Shown here one piece after another: positions 38,714 through 52,084 of a stretch of DNA of 64,000 nt. The position numbers were made by a program, and so were the translations under genes. The stretch's first letter is position 1, and every line of letters starts with the position of its first letter. Origin of the DNA: Hofstenia miamia (taxonomy: Eukaryota > Xenacoelomorpha > Acoela); NCBI GenBank assembly GCA_004352715.1, contig SCFE01000052.1:1229797-1293796 (forward strand), read 5' to 3'. The notes under the pieces are model-generated. The model was not told where the DNA came from. It saw only the letters and a list, made by a program, of their open reading frames with translations, and did not search any database.

Positions 38714-39305
38714 GCAATAACTGAATTCTGAATAGCATGGACAAAGAAATTTATATGTACGTTTTCTTATCTTGTTAAATCATTAAGAACAATAAATGAA
38801 TTTCAAAATTTATTGTTTGCTATTTCTGTTACCGTTTCAACTTGATCCCTTAAGAAATGCAGGATTGAACTAAATTTAGAAACGAGAAATGATCTTATCA
38901 TCAGATCAATGCTAATTTTAAAACCATTAGCATTAGCGTAGAATACATAACAAAATATAAATATAAAATTGTAAAAAAGTTTAGTTCGCAAATGAAAAGA
39001 GTATTAGGCTTAATAAATAAATTGAAATGATAATAATTATCATAGCAATATACAAATAATAATAGTAATGATAATAACAGTAATGAGCTTTCCAAACCGG
39101 TAGTAACAAGTAATACCAACATCTAATTGTAAGAAAAAGAGGTATAATAAATTAATAATATAATTTCAATTAGTAGGCATTTAATTTGCTCATAATTTTT
39201 GCCACTTGACGTTTCACATGTATATAAGTGTAAAATACTACCAGATGTTAAACAACCACAACCGCATTTCAATGTTTTGAACATATATAGGTTTTAACAT
39301 GAAAT

Positions 39306-39308
<3 letters not shown>

Positions 39309-39379
<71 letters not shown>
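39309..39379. repeat. Long (TA)n microsatellite
   Basis: About 71 bases of uninterrupted TA, the longest sequenced tract in the window. Confidence 0.95.
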
Positions 39380-39381
<2 letters not shown>

Positions 39382-42300
39382 CAAATTAAATAGTGTAAAA
39401 AGGCAATTTTTTGAATTTCGTTTAAAGCTTAATGATGTTTAGCCATCAATTCATAAATTTTCAAATCTTTGAAGCGCAAATTTGATCTTGAAATTTCAGT
39501 CAAAAATTATTTTAGGAAGTATGAAATGGCTTGAAGATCTCAGCAAATTGAATATTCAATCTGAACACTAAGCTCAATCCAAACTTATGTTATTTATTCA
39601 GCCAAACACAAATATTCTTTGGAAAATACAACATTTGTTGATCGTCTGCACATCATTAAAAAATATCTTCAACGGTATAAATTTTATTAGAGCATAGAAG
39701 AAAAATGCTAGATTGTGAGAATTCTAAGGGATGACTTTCTGTCCGTTTGAACATACAGCAGTATACACGAAATAGTTAAATCAACTCGACAATAAAAGGA
39801 TATTAAATGTTTGATAAGATTCGGGAAATTCAAAAAGCGAATACGCCGTGATTTCTGCCCGAAAAGGAAATGAAATCGTTGATAAATTCCGTGCTGTGGA
39901 AGCTAAGGTATAAAATAATAGCTTACATAAAAATGAAAAATGCTAATGGATCATTTAATGTTTCATTAATATTTAAGTTTCTGGTATTATGTGATAATAA
40001 ATTATACAAAAAGTTTTGATGTAATTGCTTAGGAAGAATAATTTTTTCAGCTGTTTTATGAAATATAATATTAAAATTCATTTACTGCCTGTAATTTCTT
40101 TGTGACATACCATTTCAACTTAATATGTAGCTTTCAACAGCTGTGAAAATGTGTTTCTAATTAACAGCTTTAAATGAAGGTGATCAGTTTACATTAGGAA
40201 AAAAGCAATTTCATTAGTTAAATATTTAGAGCCAATGGAAATTAGTTAGGATAATAGGCCACGATCAAAGCATTTAGGAGGCGAATAAAAGAGCCCCAAC
40301 ATATTATAGCACGGTTCAACCTAGGATTTGTCTTAATCTCGATGTCAGAATTATAGAACAATTGGTAGAAACATTTGTAGCCCAATGATACAGTTTGCAT
40401 TATCATGCAATGTTCAAAAACTAGTGGATTAACTATACATATATCTTAAAATGAATAAATTGCGGTATTAAGTAACATCCTAAGATCTATCATGGATTCT
40501 TACACAATTAAGAGATTGATGACCATGATAATAACACTATATAATTATTTTTAACTCATGTAGATTTTTCTGTAAAGACGTGCATACGCTATATGCTTTA
40601 AAAAGTTATGTTAAAATATAAAATTTGATGAATAATATGACTTACAATAAATGTGTCCCACCGATGTAGACATTCAGAATGTTTCCTATAGTAGTTGGAG
40701 CCAATAATTACGAAATTAGCCTTAGGTGAAAAAATCAATTTGAGGTTTTGAATTGCCAAAATACACTCTTTACTAATATAATAAATCTTAAGGAAAAAAC
40801 TGAAAATAGTCTCAGCATTAGATAAAGTGCATAAAATTTTTAATTTGATAACAGAAATTATTAATTGAATAGGAGCAATGCCAAGTTATTCAACAACAGA
40901 ACTTCATAGAAAAATTCAAAAAATGATGTCACAATTTAAACTTCTTGTCGTTTTGGTAAATACTTTAAATTATTATAGGTATTACAAAATGTTNCCCCCG
41001 CACGATGATATTAAAAACTTCGGTACGACAAATTATTAGTCGTGGTTCCAAAATCGTCCTATTTCATATCGCTGTACCGACAAAGTTCCGTTATTTATGC
41101 TTCCGCACTGAGTTTAGATATAAATGCAAGTATTAATAGGGGAGAATACTGTGCAGAGATATTACAGACACATTTTAGTTTAGGAAAAATAGCAAATACA
41201 AAAAAATCAGAGACTGCCATTATGGTGGTAATTACCCAGTTATTCACGACAAACTGTTATAATGCTATTATGTATTATTGTTTTAAATAAGCATTCGTAT
41301 TTTCTCTTTCTTAATCTAGTGTTAACTAGAAAATCTCAAAAAACAACATTTTCAATCAATTTAGAGAAGTTTGATTGAGAAACAATGATTTATTAGTTAC
41401 TACCAATGCTGTCAAAACTAGTCTCGTTAAAAAACTTCTGACTTACAAAGTTTTGAAAAAATAATTGCACTCTTTTATAATAAAAAAGAAGCAAATTTTA
41501 TGCAGAAATATAATTGAAATTTTGAAAAATAATCCCGACGGAATGAATTTAAATGAATTCGGCTTGGTTTTGAGAATTAATGTATGCGCTTAGAAAGATT
41601 ACAGAAAATATTAAGAAATTAATTATATAATTTGCCTCAAGGTTTTGTGTTCGTCGCATAATTTGATTGCTTAGTTACATTTTCTGCCAATCAAATTCAG
41701 CTGAGATCAACGGGTTAACAAACGATTTATATTCCATGGGATTTTTACAATATGTAAAAGTGAGAAGAAATCTGAGTATATTAAGTATATGTATACGTGA
41801 TTCAAAAATCTTTTACTCATGATAAACCAATGCAGTGCTACGACAATTGATTTTACCACAACTTTGGAGTGAAATCTCTCGGGATTCTACTGTACAGAAT
41901 GTTCAAAGCAAAATACAAATCAATAGATTCGGCTTTGCAAATTGGATTTATGCCAATTCAATCAAATAAATTTTGGAAGTTTTCATTAAATCAGATTTGG
42001 TTGTACCAATTAGGAATTTTTTAGTGGTTATCGCACAATTGCTTCCGATTCATTCACCTACGAATTTTATTAATAATTCGCATCATTAATGCAACCAATT
42101 ACTGTCAAGTGCACTGTCAGACGATAGAAATTATGACAAGTGCATTTCATTGCTAATGCTGTGAATTCAATGAAAAGATAGATGCTTCTCTCTATATAGA
42201 GTTTGAAAGTAACATACAATGTTGAAAAATGAATTGTTTGTAAACATGGAACATGGTCATTTTTTATGCAAATTATTGCAATCATGACGATGTTGAGGTG

Positions 42301-42702
42301 ACCAATCTAAATTGTCATTCAATAACAGACTTTAAATGTAATAGGTACATCATATAAAATTATGTTACAGATGTGACCAAAAATTGTAACCAACATTCAA
42401 TTAATAAGCTTAATCACATTACTGAGCAAAAATTATATCTTGTTGCGCTAAGAGAATCATTCTAGGCAACGACGTAGTAAAGAGCGCTAGGCGAGGTTAG
42501 AGCCTTCCTAGTTGAGAACTCAGAGCACTCTCATCCTCTGTGATGAATGTTAAACAATTAAAATTATTGATAAGGCATACAATTATAGTTATATAACTAC
42601 ATCAGTCCCTCACCAAGTATTAACAAAATTAATTGAAAAATGTGCTAGAAAACTCCTGAATTGACCAATGAGAAAATTCTTAGTGCCTATTGTGGTACCT
42701 CT

Positions 42703-43126
42703 TTGATAAAATTCTAACAATGTCTCTGATTTTTACAAAAAGTAAGACCAAAAATATGCATCGAGGTACTTTATAGTGTCTTGTAGGCTTGGGTATTAAT
42801 GTAATTTAAATAGATTTTGTTGATAAATAAAATGTTTGTTTCATTTTCCTTTTCAGAGTGGTCTTTTCGCAAAAATGGCAATACGTTAACTAACAAACGA
42901 TGAAACCTTAAAGGAAAACACGTTAGCAACCTTTTGGTGCTAATATATGGGCAGAAAATATTTAGTTTTTCTATTTTCAAATTTATTTACAAATTTTGCT
43001 AATGATTCATGCTTTTTAATGTTATAAATCTTTAACTTAATTATTTGGTTTTTTTAAATATTACTACGAAGCAGAAAGACTATAAAGGTGGACATAGATT
43101 ATACGAGAGGGTGAAGGTTGCATAAA
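42703..43126. repeat. Direct duplication, copy 1 (separated by a single N)
   Basis: This 424-base block recurs at 43128-43553 with two visible differences: one substitution and a 2-bp insertion in a T run. A single N at 43127 joins the copies, as expected if two allelic contig ends were placed side by side. It could also be a true tandem duplication. Confidence 0.85.
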
Positions 43127-43127
43127 N

Positions 43128-43553
43128 TTGATAAAATTCTAACAATGTCTCTGATTTTTACAAAAAGTAAGACCAAAAATATGCATCGAGGTACTTTATA
43201 GTGTCTTGTAGGCTTGGGTATTAATGTAATTTAAATAGATTTTGTTGATAAATAAAATGTTTGTTTCATTTTCCTTTTCAGAGTGGTCTTTTCGCAAAAA
43301 TGGCAATACGTTAACTAACAAACGATGAAACCTTAAAGGAAAACACGTTAGCAACCTTTTGGTGCTAATATATGGGCAGAAAATATTTAGTTTTTCTATT
43401 TTCAAATTTATTTACAAATTTTGCTAATGATTCATGCTTTTTAATGTTATAAATTTTTAACTTAATTATTTGGTTTTTTTATAAATATTACTACGAAGCA
43501 GAAAGACTATAAAGGTGGACATAGATTATACGAGAGGGTGAAGGTTGCATAAA
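43128..43553. repeat. Direct duplication, copy 2
   Basis: Second copy of 42703-43126. Both contain the same stop-free 69-codon frame on the minus strand, which matches nothing I recognise and is probably chance. Confidence 0.85.
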
Positions 43554-44234
43554 ACGTATATTGGTGGACATGTGTGGGCTATTATTTATATTAAGGGGTG
43601 GGCACTAAAAATAACCCGCCCGCAAGTCCCTAGATCCTGTCATTATAAAGCAGCTAAAACTAGGCTATGCGGAAGTCAATATTCGAATCTAGTTTACCTA
43701 TCTATGCAAATCGATTATGTATTGGAAAAAAAATTCTATACAAAATTAACCTGAAAATTTTAGAAAGTTGTAAATTATATACGTTAACACAGGTGAAGGC
43801 GGGGAAATGTGTGAAATTATATTAAGAGATCTGAAATTAAATTCTAGGTATTTTAATAAAATAACAGATGAAAAAGCACATCAATGAATGTTTAGAACGC
43901 TAATTGATAAAAGGCATTGAAAGTAGGTGCCCTTAATGAATGTGAAGATGTGCTGTATGCTTATTTGACAAACTTTTTAAGATAATTATTTTATAATACT
44001 TTCACAAAGCTTTTTGATAAAACTAAAAAATTTCTACTAGAAAAGAGAAACGAATTACAAAAGGTAATAAGTGCATGTGTATATTTCAATACTATGCTAT
44101 GCTCTACCAGTCAGTGATGACCATATGTTTAACAGATTGGTTAAAAAATTATATAAATAAAACTTAAAATCTGGAAACAGATCTGTTTAACAGATCATTT
44201 TTATTATTTCTATAATTTAACCAATTTCTTTAGC

Positions 44235-44341
44235 TAGTGAGTGGCACGAATTTTACTCTGTTTTATCCTCACCTACTAATGCTGAACGAATTTATTCAAA
44301 AACATTATTTTCAAAAAAAGCATCTCAGAATTTTGGTTAAT
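44235..44341 (+). pseudogene. Possible hAT dimerisation-domain remnant
   Basis: One short frame reads LASEWHEFYSVLSSPTNAER then IYSKTLFSKKASQNFG and a stop. The pattern (Leu-Ser-x-Pro-Thr, then a few residues, E-R-x-[FY]-S) resembles the C-terminal dimerisation motif of hAT transposases. It is short and no ends were found. Confidence 0.3.
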
Positions 44342-45357
44342 AGAATCCCATTTTGCCATTCTTTTCTGTTATTCAACAAAATTTAGTAAAAAATCGGTTA
44401 AACAGGTATGTTATATATTCTAGTTTCCGTTGAATGAATCTGTCAAACTTAATAACATGGTCAACCCTGCAACCAATTTCAACTATTCCTGTTTTTGATT
44501 ATTTGGGTTTAACGTTAGTGAAATTTTCTATTTAAACTATTAAAAGAGTTTACAAATATTTTCGGATTTAAATCAAACTTTAATATTTCACTGAGAGAAA
44601 TTAAAATCAAGATCATTTAAAGACATGAATACAGCATTGAACAATAGGAAATCGCAAAACAATTATTTAAAAAAAAGGAAGAACTAGAAATGTATAAAAT
44701 CACTCACTGAACATTTAAAACAGCGATTTCAAAAAACTCATTCTTTCTACGAGATAAGAAAAAGATAAAATTATTTAACTGACTTTAAGGTTTTGAAATT
44801 AAAAAGCTATTTTAATACACTCTCGTTTCCGCTTAGTTCCCCGCTGACATTACCTCTAGTGCAGAGTTGATATTAGAATAATTATCTATAAACCAAAATA
44901 CTTTTATAGCTAATTTTGATTTGATAATTTTGTCCTTTAAAAGTAGATATAATACACTAAATTAATCAACTTTTCTGTGTTTTCAAATAATTCTCCAATA
45001 TTATTTTTCATGCTAAATGCAATTTATCCATTTAAATATTCAGAGAGGATATATTTAAAACGAATCCCGTACGTTATGAAGTATGGACATTTTTTTCAAA
45101 AAATAACAACCATAAAAGTTAGTTCTTAGTGCAACAATAATTTTCGCTTTTTTTAAATGATTAACCAGATGAAATTCATTGGTGTTTTACTTTAAGTGAA
45201 CTACTCTATATATTACATCAATGTAGAGTGAGCTTTTGAAAAGTAAGCCATTTTGAGGTTGTAGGAAATGAGATGGAGTATACATTCCGGACAAATATAG
45301 TAGATTAATTCTTTCGGGACAAAGTTACGCAATTTCAATTCTAATTAGAGAGGACAG

Positions 45358-45784
45358 CATATATATATATATATATATANNNNNNNNNNNNNNNNNNNNN
45401 NNNNNNNNNNNNNNNNNNNNNNNNNNNNNNNNNNNNNNNNNNNNNNNNNNNNNNNNNNNNNNNNNNNNNNNNNNNNNNNNNNNNNNNNNNNNNNNNNNNN
45501 NNNNNNNNNNNNNNNNNNNNNNNNNNNNNNNNNNNNNNNNNNNNNNNNNNNNNNNNNNNNNNNNNNNNNNNNNNNNNNNNNNNNNNNNNNNNNNNNNNNN
45601 NNNNNNNNNNNNNNNNNNNNNNNNNNNNNNNNNNNNNNNNNNNNNNNNNNNNNNNNNNNNNNNNNNNNNNNNNNNNNNNNNNNNNNNNNNNNNNNNNNNN
45701 NNNNNNNNNNNNNNNNNNNNNNNNNNNNNNNNNNNNNNNNNNNNNNNNNNNNNNNNNNNNNNNNNNNNTATATATATATATATA
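45358..45784. repeat. (TA)n tract with assembly gap
   Basis: TA repeat on both sides of N 45380-45768. Confidence 0.9.
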
Positions 45785-46139
45785 GTTATTAAGCCATTGA
45801 TTACTGATTTTCACTTTTTATGCATAAATATTTAATATATCCAAATATATAAAAAATTATATAAGTTTACCTATTGTATTTACATAATAAAGACATGTTC
45901 ATCATTTAGACCACATAATTTTTAAATAATATTTACTAATATTTTTCCAATTTCTACGAAAACACATGCATCTAAATCATTAAGGAAAAAGTGCGTAATT
46001 TCGTCTAATTAAAATGCAAATGTAGGACGTCAAGTAGAAAACTTTCTTACCATTTGATTAATTGTAGATGCTTTAAAACTAAATTGACGAACGAAAATTT
46101 GTTAACCACACCAAACCAAACAAAAATTATCCTAAACAA

Positions 46140-46400
46140 AAAGAAAAAGAAGTGATTTCGAAGTGGAAAGGCCCACTGAATGTCTGAATCGATTTACCAA
46201 AATGGAGGATTGAATGTCGCCAATCTTTTTATAAATCACGATCTCCGGAGAATTGAGCAATGGTTGACGAGCGCTAGTCGGCGTAACGCGATGGAGACGC
46301 ACGCCATGCATTTAATTAATCCCTCCATTGAAAATGTCACAGAGTGAGCGACTGCGACAAAGCATGCATTAGAAACAATGACATTGAGAGATGGCTAATC
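46140..46400. other. Relatively GC-rich island upstream of the ELAV exons
   Basis: Contains gcgctagtcggcgtaacgcg and nearby CpG-containing sequence, unlike the flanks. On the minus strand it contains ATG GAG GGA with a 31-codon frame, and a donor-like TTTTG|gtaaat at 46198. It is a candidate 5' leader exon or promoter of the ELAV-like gene, 7.9 kb from the first recognised exon. Nothing links them by sequence. Confidence 0.25.
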
Positions 46401-47611
46401 TCAAATTAAATGTGGAGAACTTTTTGCATCATTTCTAATTGACATTTTTAAAGTGATTTTAATTTCCCACTTTGTAACAGTTATATAACTGGGTCATCTT
46501 CATTGCTTATGCTCTTATGAACTATATCGACCTGATGCCAAATCTTAGTCTATCTATTCCCCTTTATTAAATACGGTCTATAACAATATATTATTTTCAT
46601 TTTAATGCCAAATGGCTAGCAAAATTCAGAATGCAGAAATTACATAGACAACTGGTTTATAACCACATGTTAGATAAATAACTTAAATATCACCAGAATA
46701 AAACGAATGGAATAAATCTTGAAGAGGTTCGCTAAATGTAATTGAAAGATCTCTGTGGTTTTGAAATATAAATGTAACTTATTTTCATAGGTATTATGCA
46801 ACGATTTAAATTTGTATAATTTCCGAAAAAATTAGGGTTATTTCTTGTTTAAGAAACTATGCGTGTTTGTTTAAAAGTGGACATAGCAGTTAATAGCAAT
46901 CAAGTGAAAGAACTGTAACTTAATAAAGAACTAAGCCTGTAATTCTAACGGTAACATGTTGCTGAAATTTCGGAAAAACCGCATAATTTGGCTCTGCATT
47001 TTCATTTTTTCGTTTCTTCGTTACTACATCTTGCAAAGACTTCAAATGTGACAGATTGCATGTACACGGATAATCTTTCACTTGAGGTCTCATGAAAGAA
47101 TATCACATGAACTTGATTAGATATAGATAAGAGTAATCATTATTCAACTTTCAGGCTCTTTATGTTTTCTCTCTACTCTCACTACTTGATAGCTGACTTG
47201 TCTACAAATTGTTTGTACCTTAACATAACTATGTCTATCGCTTATCCCACCATAAAGTGATTGAATTTTATGAATTTTTTTATTATCTGGCAGTTGTTTA
47301 GCGATTTGAAACATTCTCTTACTAAAAAAAGATTTTTGCAAATCTGTTTTTCATGTGTTTGACAATTTTATTGGAATTAACCAATTTCTTAAATTCTAAG
47401 CCAAGCACGTTCTTTCTAAAATAGAATTTATTCTTTAAGAGTTTACTAAAGGGAGAAAGATCCAAAAGTTTAAAAAAGAAGATATTCAAGAATTTTTAAT
47501 AGAATTAAACGAAATATAATTTTCTTGTTGTATTGTCCAACACGAACACCTTTTTGAAATTTTTCTAAGCGCTTGACATGACATTTATTCGCATACCAAA
47601 TTGGGGAAGCA

Positions 47612-48026
47612 CAGTACCGGCTTTAAGGGGGGCAGAGGTGCAAATTCCATGGGCCTCGCTTTTTTGGGGGCCCGCGCTATGCAATTATTACAGAAAAACT
47701 ATTAGTAAACTTGAACAATTTCAAATTAAATTATTCACAATATCAAATTAAAAATTTATTGCTAATTGCACACTATGATTTACAACAAATAAGTGTCTTT
47801 TCGCTTTGTAACGTTATAATTATTAGATATTTGTGATCTAAGTGGTTTGTAACTGCTATCAATTCTGTGTGATGTAGCACGAAATATTCATAAATACGTG
47901 GTAAGTAACAAACATGTCTTAATTCAATTAAACTGTTAAAAAAAGAAAAATTCTTGATAAATATAACCTTCTATATATGCATAGCAATTTTTCTTGCAAT
48001 CTATTAAATATATGCTAAGCTTGTGT

Positions 48027-48063
<37 letters not shown>

Positions 48064-48834
48064 CAATTAGAATTACATCATAATATGTTATATTTTTAAT
48101 ATAATCTTAATTTCCGCATTATGTTAGATTTCATTTTATTATTAAAAACGATATTAATAGTAATTTTGTCTTATTATATGCAGTGACAAAAAGCAAACGT
48201 CTATTATTTCGTTATTGATAGTAATTAAAAATATTAAAGCACAGGACGTACTAAAATTTGACTATGAAGTTCAGACCACTTAGTGCAAACATACAACGAA
48301 CCCAAAGAACTGATAACAAAATATTTAGAATTGCAAAAATTCTCTGGTTTATACTTTAAAGTTGTTGAAACAATCATCATTAATTTAAGTATTCGATGGG
48401 TTTTCAAAATCTGATTTGCTATAAAGGGTGATGTAAAGAAAACTTGGTTCAATATTGCTCTACAAGCACATAATGTCTTTAAAGTGGCTTAAAGATACTT
48501 TAAAATACTAAAGGATAAATATATTTTCCAAAATCTATAATTGTTTTCAAATGCTTAATATGTTTGTAATGTCCTCAATTTGCAATGTATGCACTTACTA
48601 AAATTACTTCCTTGACTTAGAACCGATATCTTAAACTGTTGGGATGCAATTATATAGAATGTTCTACAATTATAGTATCGAGCAAAAATGATATATTTTT
48701 CAAAGCTATATAATTTCCCAACAAGAAAGATGCGAAATCCGTAACATAATAACAGGGGCGCTGTTATCATTACTTTTAAAGTTTACTTTTATGTCATATT
48801 TTGCCCCGGCTCCGCGCAAGTTAAGCCCGCCCTG
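47612..48834. mobile_element. 1.22-kb hAT-type element inserted in an RT relic
   Basis: The ends are CAGTACCGGCTTTAAGGGGG and, inverted, CAGGGCGGGCTTAACTTGCG. They are flanked by GGGAAGCA (47604-47611) and GGAAAGCA (48835-48842), 7 of 8 identical. The interior holds a (TA)n tract at about 48029-48061 and no recognisable transposase. Retrotransposon coding sequence on the minus strand ends at its right border and resumes at its left border. Confidence 0.75.
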
Positions 48835-49280
48835 GGAAAGCATAAAGAAGAGCTGGTAAAATCAAAGTATTTATACTTGGAAGTTACTATTGAAAAGGAT
48901 AGTTCTTATGATAGAAATAAAAGACTTTTGTTACATGATTTCAATTTCTTTGATATAAGTTTACTCCAAGAAAAATTATTTGAGTTGGTAACGCCAAGAT
49001 CTTTACCAGAAGACGAAGGACCTAATTTTACATCATTACTTAGCTGAAAAGTGATTTTTGGAGATATTATAGTAAGAAGTTGAAAGTTATCAAAGTTAAA
49101 TTCCATTCTGTTATTTTTGCCAACCACAAAACAAAAACACGTTTAGATCTGATTGTAAATCAGTGCAACTTTGACCTTTTAAATTTGTATTATCTAAAAA
49201 AAGAAGCGGCATTATATCAATACATTGATCAGGTAGACTATTCTAGAGGAAATAAAAGCAGAGATCCAAGTACAGATCCC

Positions 49281-51021
49281 CAGTGGAAGATTTAGGGGAG
49301 ACAATGGCATTGCAGTCCCCCTCCCCCAGGAGGAAGCAAAATGGATTGTAGCCATTTAGCTCGTTTGTGCAACCATAGTAAAAAAACTTTGGAAAATTCC
49401 AAGTTTATGCCAAATTTTCACATTTCATTTGCAAATCAATCCAAACACTTGACAATTATTTGTGAAATATTTCGCAAATTTTTCAAATAACTTCCAAATT
49501 TTCCCATAATTTACCAAAGCTTCTAAATATTTAGTCAACATTTGTCAAGCTTTCTCTATTTTGTCAAATGATTTTACACATTGTTAAGAATACATGTATA
49601 TCAAACATATTAGCCTAAACAATATTATGCATTTCATCAAAGTTCCATCAGATTTAGCTATTTAATAAATTTTAAAAGCAGTTGAAAGAACTGCTTCCAC
49701 AGTATACTTAGTTTGTGCATAGCTATTATATGGAACTAATACTGTTTCAGTGAATATGCTAAGACACTATATTGCTTTCCATCAGCTCCTAATGAAGTCA
49801 AACTATTTGGATATTTCTCAAATACAGTCATCGTTCACAATCAAAGTGTTCAATGAAGCTGGCACTTTGTATAAAATACAAAAGCTGTACAATGGCTCTA
49901 TTTATAACTGTTAGGTAAATTTGCTAGATATTCTCTAGGGACATCAAGATTCAATCCTGCTACGCCTGAAAAAAATCCTCCAACCGTAATCATCATTGTT
50001 TTGACTTATTGACACTTCTCGAGAAGTGTAAGTTGAACACGGACAAGTATATTAGCATTCTGGATAAAAAACGCAACATGCTTTAAAAATGTTCTATTTC
50101 CGATTGTAAAAAATGGCGAATCTCCTGAAGAGTAACTACTGAAATGCAATGCAGAAGAAATAGGGTAAAATTTTAGAATTAGGATTTTTGTACAACATAA
50201 ATACTCATTTATATATTAACTTAGCTATATTAGTGAGACATCACCTCTCCAAATTGTGTTTTTATATGATAAAAGTTTATATCTAAACCTACAAAAACTG
50301 AGCTTCATTCCTACATAGACCTTTAATAATCATCTAAAATTATGCAAATCTCAAATTACTGATTAGTTTAGAATAATGAGCTTCAAATTTTTTGATATGA
50401 TCTCCACTCCAGCTTTAGACCTCCTTTTCTATACTCTAATAATTTGAAATTATCACAGAAAAAATCAATGCTACAGATTAACCAACAACCAATATAAACT
50501 AAAAATAATACCGAAAATCAATAATCTATGTATTAATGTCATCATCTCTTATCAGATTTCACAAAACAAAATAATGATAGTGGTAAGTGGTATAGGTAAT
50601 AGAGTAATGGTGGTGGCACCAGGAACAAAAACAAATAATGAGATAGAATCAGTATGAAACCAGGAGTAATTTTAAAGTCCAACTGAGACTGGAACTATTG
50701 TGATTTACTACTTGCTAAACTAAAATATGCATGTAATACCAATATTCTGCATGATTAATAATGCATAATGCATACTCTTAGCTCACTTAATTTTAGTGCA
50801 GCCACCAAAAAAAATATAAATATTCAATATGCTACATTAGACAAATTAATGTATTCAAATTGAATTCGAAGAAATTCAAATTCAATAATAAATAATCCGA
50901 ACTAGAAAATCATCAAGATCTTGTTATCATTACCTGTAGAGAAATGTATAATGATTCGAAATTTAATCAAACCTAAAATGAAAAATATGTAGAAATTTAA
51001 AAGCTTTAGTACCCCCCTTCA
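49281..51021. mobile_element. Insertion of about 1.7 kb splitting the RT motif GVPQ|GSVLG
   Basis: To the right, the minus-strand RT reads KSELLPDTSGVPQ; to the left it resumes GSVLGSLL. The sequence between starts CAGTGGAAGATTTAGGGGAG, a hAT-like G-rich terminus. It ends, inverted, near CTGAAGGGGGGTACTAAAGC. Target copies are not convincing, so the exact right boundary (51021 to about 51035) is uncertain. No coding frame was recognised inside. Confidence 0.6.
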
Positions 51022-51821
51022 GACATTTCTTGATTTTTGTGGTACACCACTAGTATCTGGAAGAAGCTCTGATTTCATGTTGCTATAATAGCCTGTTGAG
51101 TTCAAATTGATAAGAATGATGAAAGTAAACTTACAAAATTATGTATTCAATCTGCTAAATTTTTCTAAAAGAATTTCATCTGGAAGTTTACCGAAGGCTT
51201 TACTAAAGTCAATATATTATATCATACATGACGTATTTTCATCAAAATCCGAGTACAATCGATCCATCAATATAAGAAGCCGAGTAACTGTAGATCTTTT
51301 TCAAACAAATTCAAAATGAGAATGCTTTAGTTTTTTTAAAAATTGGATAAAGTTTATCGAAAATAATCCGTTCAACAACTAATGATATTTTACATGAAAT
51401 TTTAATATGACGATAAGTTCTAATTATATTTTTGGTCCAGGTTTGGGTAAATGGTAAATATAGGAAGTTTTCCAATATTTCGGGAAAGCACAAGTACTTA
51501 AAATATTATTGGATTGATTCTTTACATACGTAGCCAAACATGAATCATGTTTTCTTAGAAATATTCCTGGAATGTTGTTTGGATCACAGCTTTTTGAATT
51601 GCACTTAGACAAAAGTTTGATAACCTATTTGTTGGTTAATATTACGTCCAAAATATTTGAATTATTAGAAAGTTTTATGAAATCATGACAACTCGTTAAA
51701 AAGAAGAGAAGAAGTAACGGTTAAATAAATTAGAAATTTCATCTGAAATTGCACAATCTTCATCTAGATACATTTTAAGGCATGGATTTTGGGAAATAAA
51801 GAACGAATAAGTTTGTAACAC

Positions 51822-51825
<4 letters not shown>

Positions 51826-51859
<34 letters not shown>
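51826..51859. repeat. (TA)n microsatellite
   Basis: TA repeat at the 5' side of the minus-strand RT relic. Confidence 0.95.
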
Positions 51860-51861
<2 letters not shown>

Positions 51862-52084
51862 GAAGTATCTGTAAAGCATTCTACATATGTAAGTTAACTG
51901 ATCAAGTTCAATAGAATTTGTTGTTTTATAACTTAGTATTTGTAAATTATCTTCAATTTGTTGTAAAGGTGAACAGTATGTGAAATCCAAAACAAAATTA
52001 AATAATTTGGATGCATTTTGGACTTTATCAATATCTAGCAGATCTTCAACTATAGAAGCTGTAAAAACAATTATGGCATGATCC

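Larger units (their letters stand above)
38274..42702. other. Stretch without recognised gene upstream of the ELAV exons
   Basis: Holds a gap, the longest (TA)n tract and a single-N join at 40994. It may be another ELAV intron, because the N-terminal exon has a real acceptor and needs an upstream exon. Confidence 0.5.
47144..51780 (-). pseudogene. Non-LTR retrotransposon RT relic, interrupted twice
   Basis: Reading leftwards: a linker (CAISDEISNLFNRYF), RT start (SCDPNNIPGIFLRK, then FPKYWKTSYIYHLPKPG), SLVVERIIFDKLYPIF, MDRLYSDFDENTSCMI, YIDFSKAFGKLPDEILLEK and KSELLPDTSGVPQ (about 51780-51035). After the 49281-51021 insertion come GSVLGSLLLF, a degenerate active-site region (PLLFLDNTNL), LQSDLNVF and DLGVTNSNNFSWSKL (49280-48835). 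After the second insertion comes WYANKCHVKRLEKFQKGVRV (47603 downward). These are RT blocks of jockey/CR1/I-type retrotransposons in the correct order. Stops and frameshifts are frequent, and the catalytic YADD is changed to FLDN, so the copy is dead. Confidence 0.8.

Noticed and set aside
39001-39122. Leu/Val-rich minus-strand frame as a membrane protein
   Set aside because: It is the translation of a simple ATAATAATG-type repeat.
42771-43405. Two identical 69-codon frames as a duplicated gene
   Set aside because: They lie in the duplicated contig end; no motif, start context or splice pattern supports coding.
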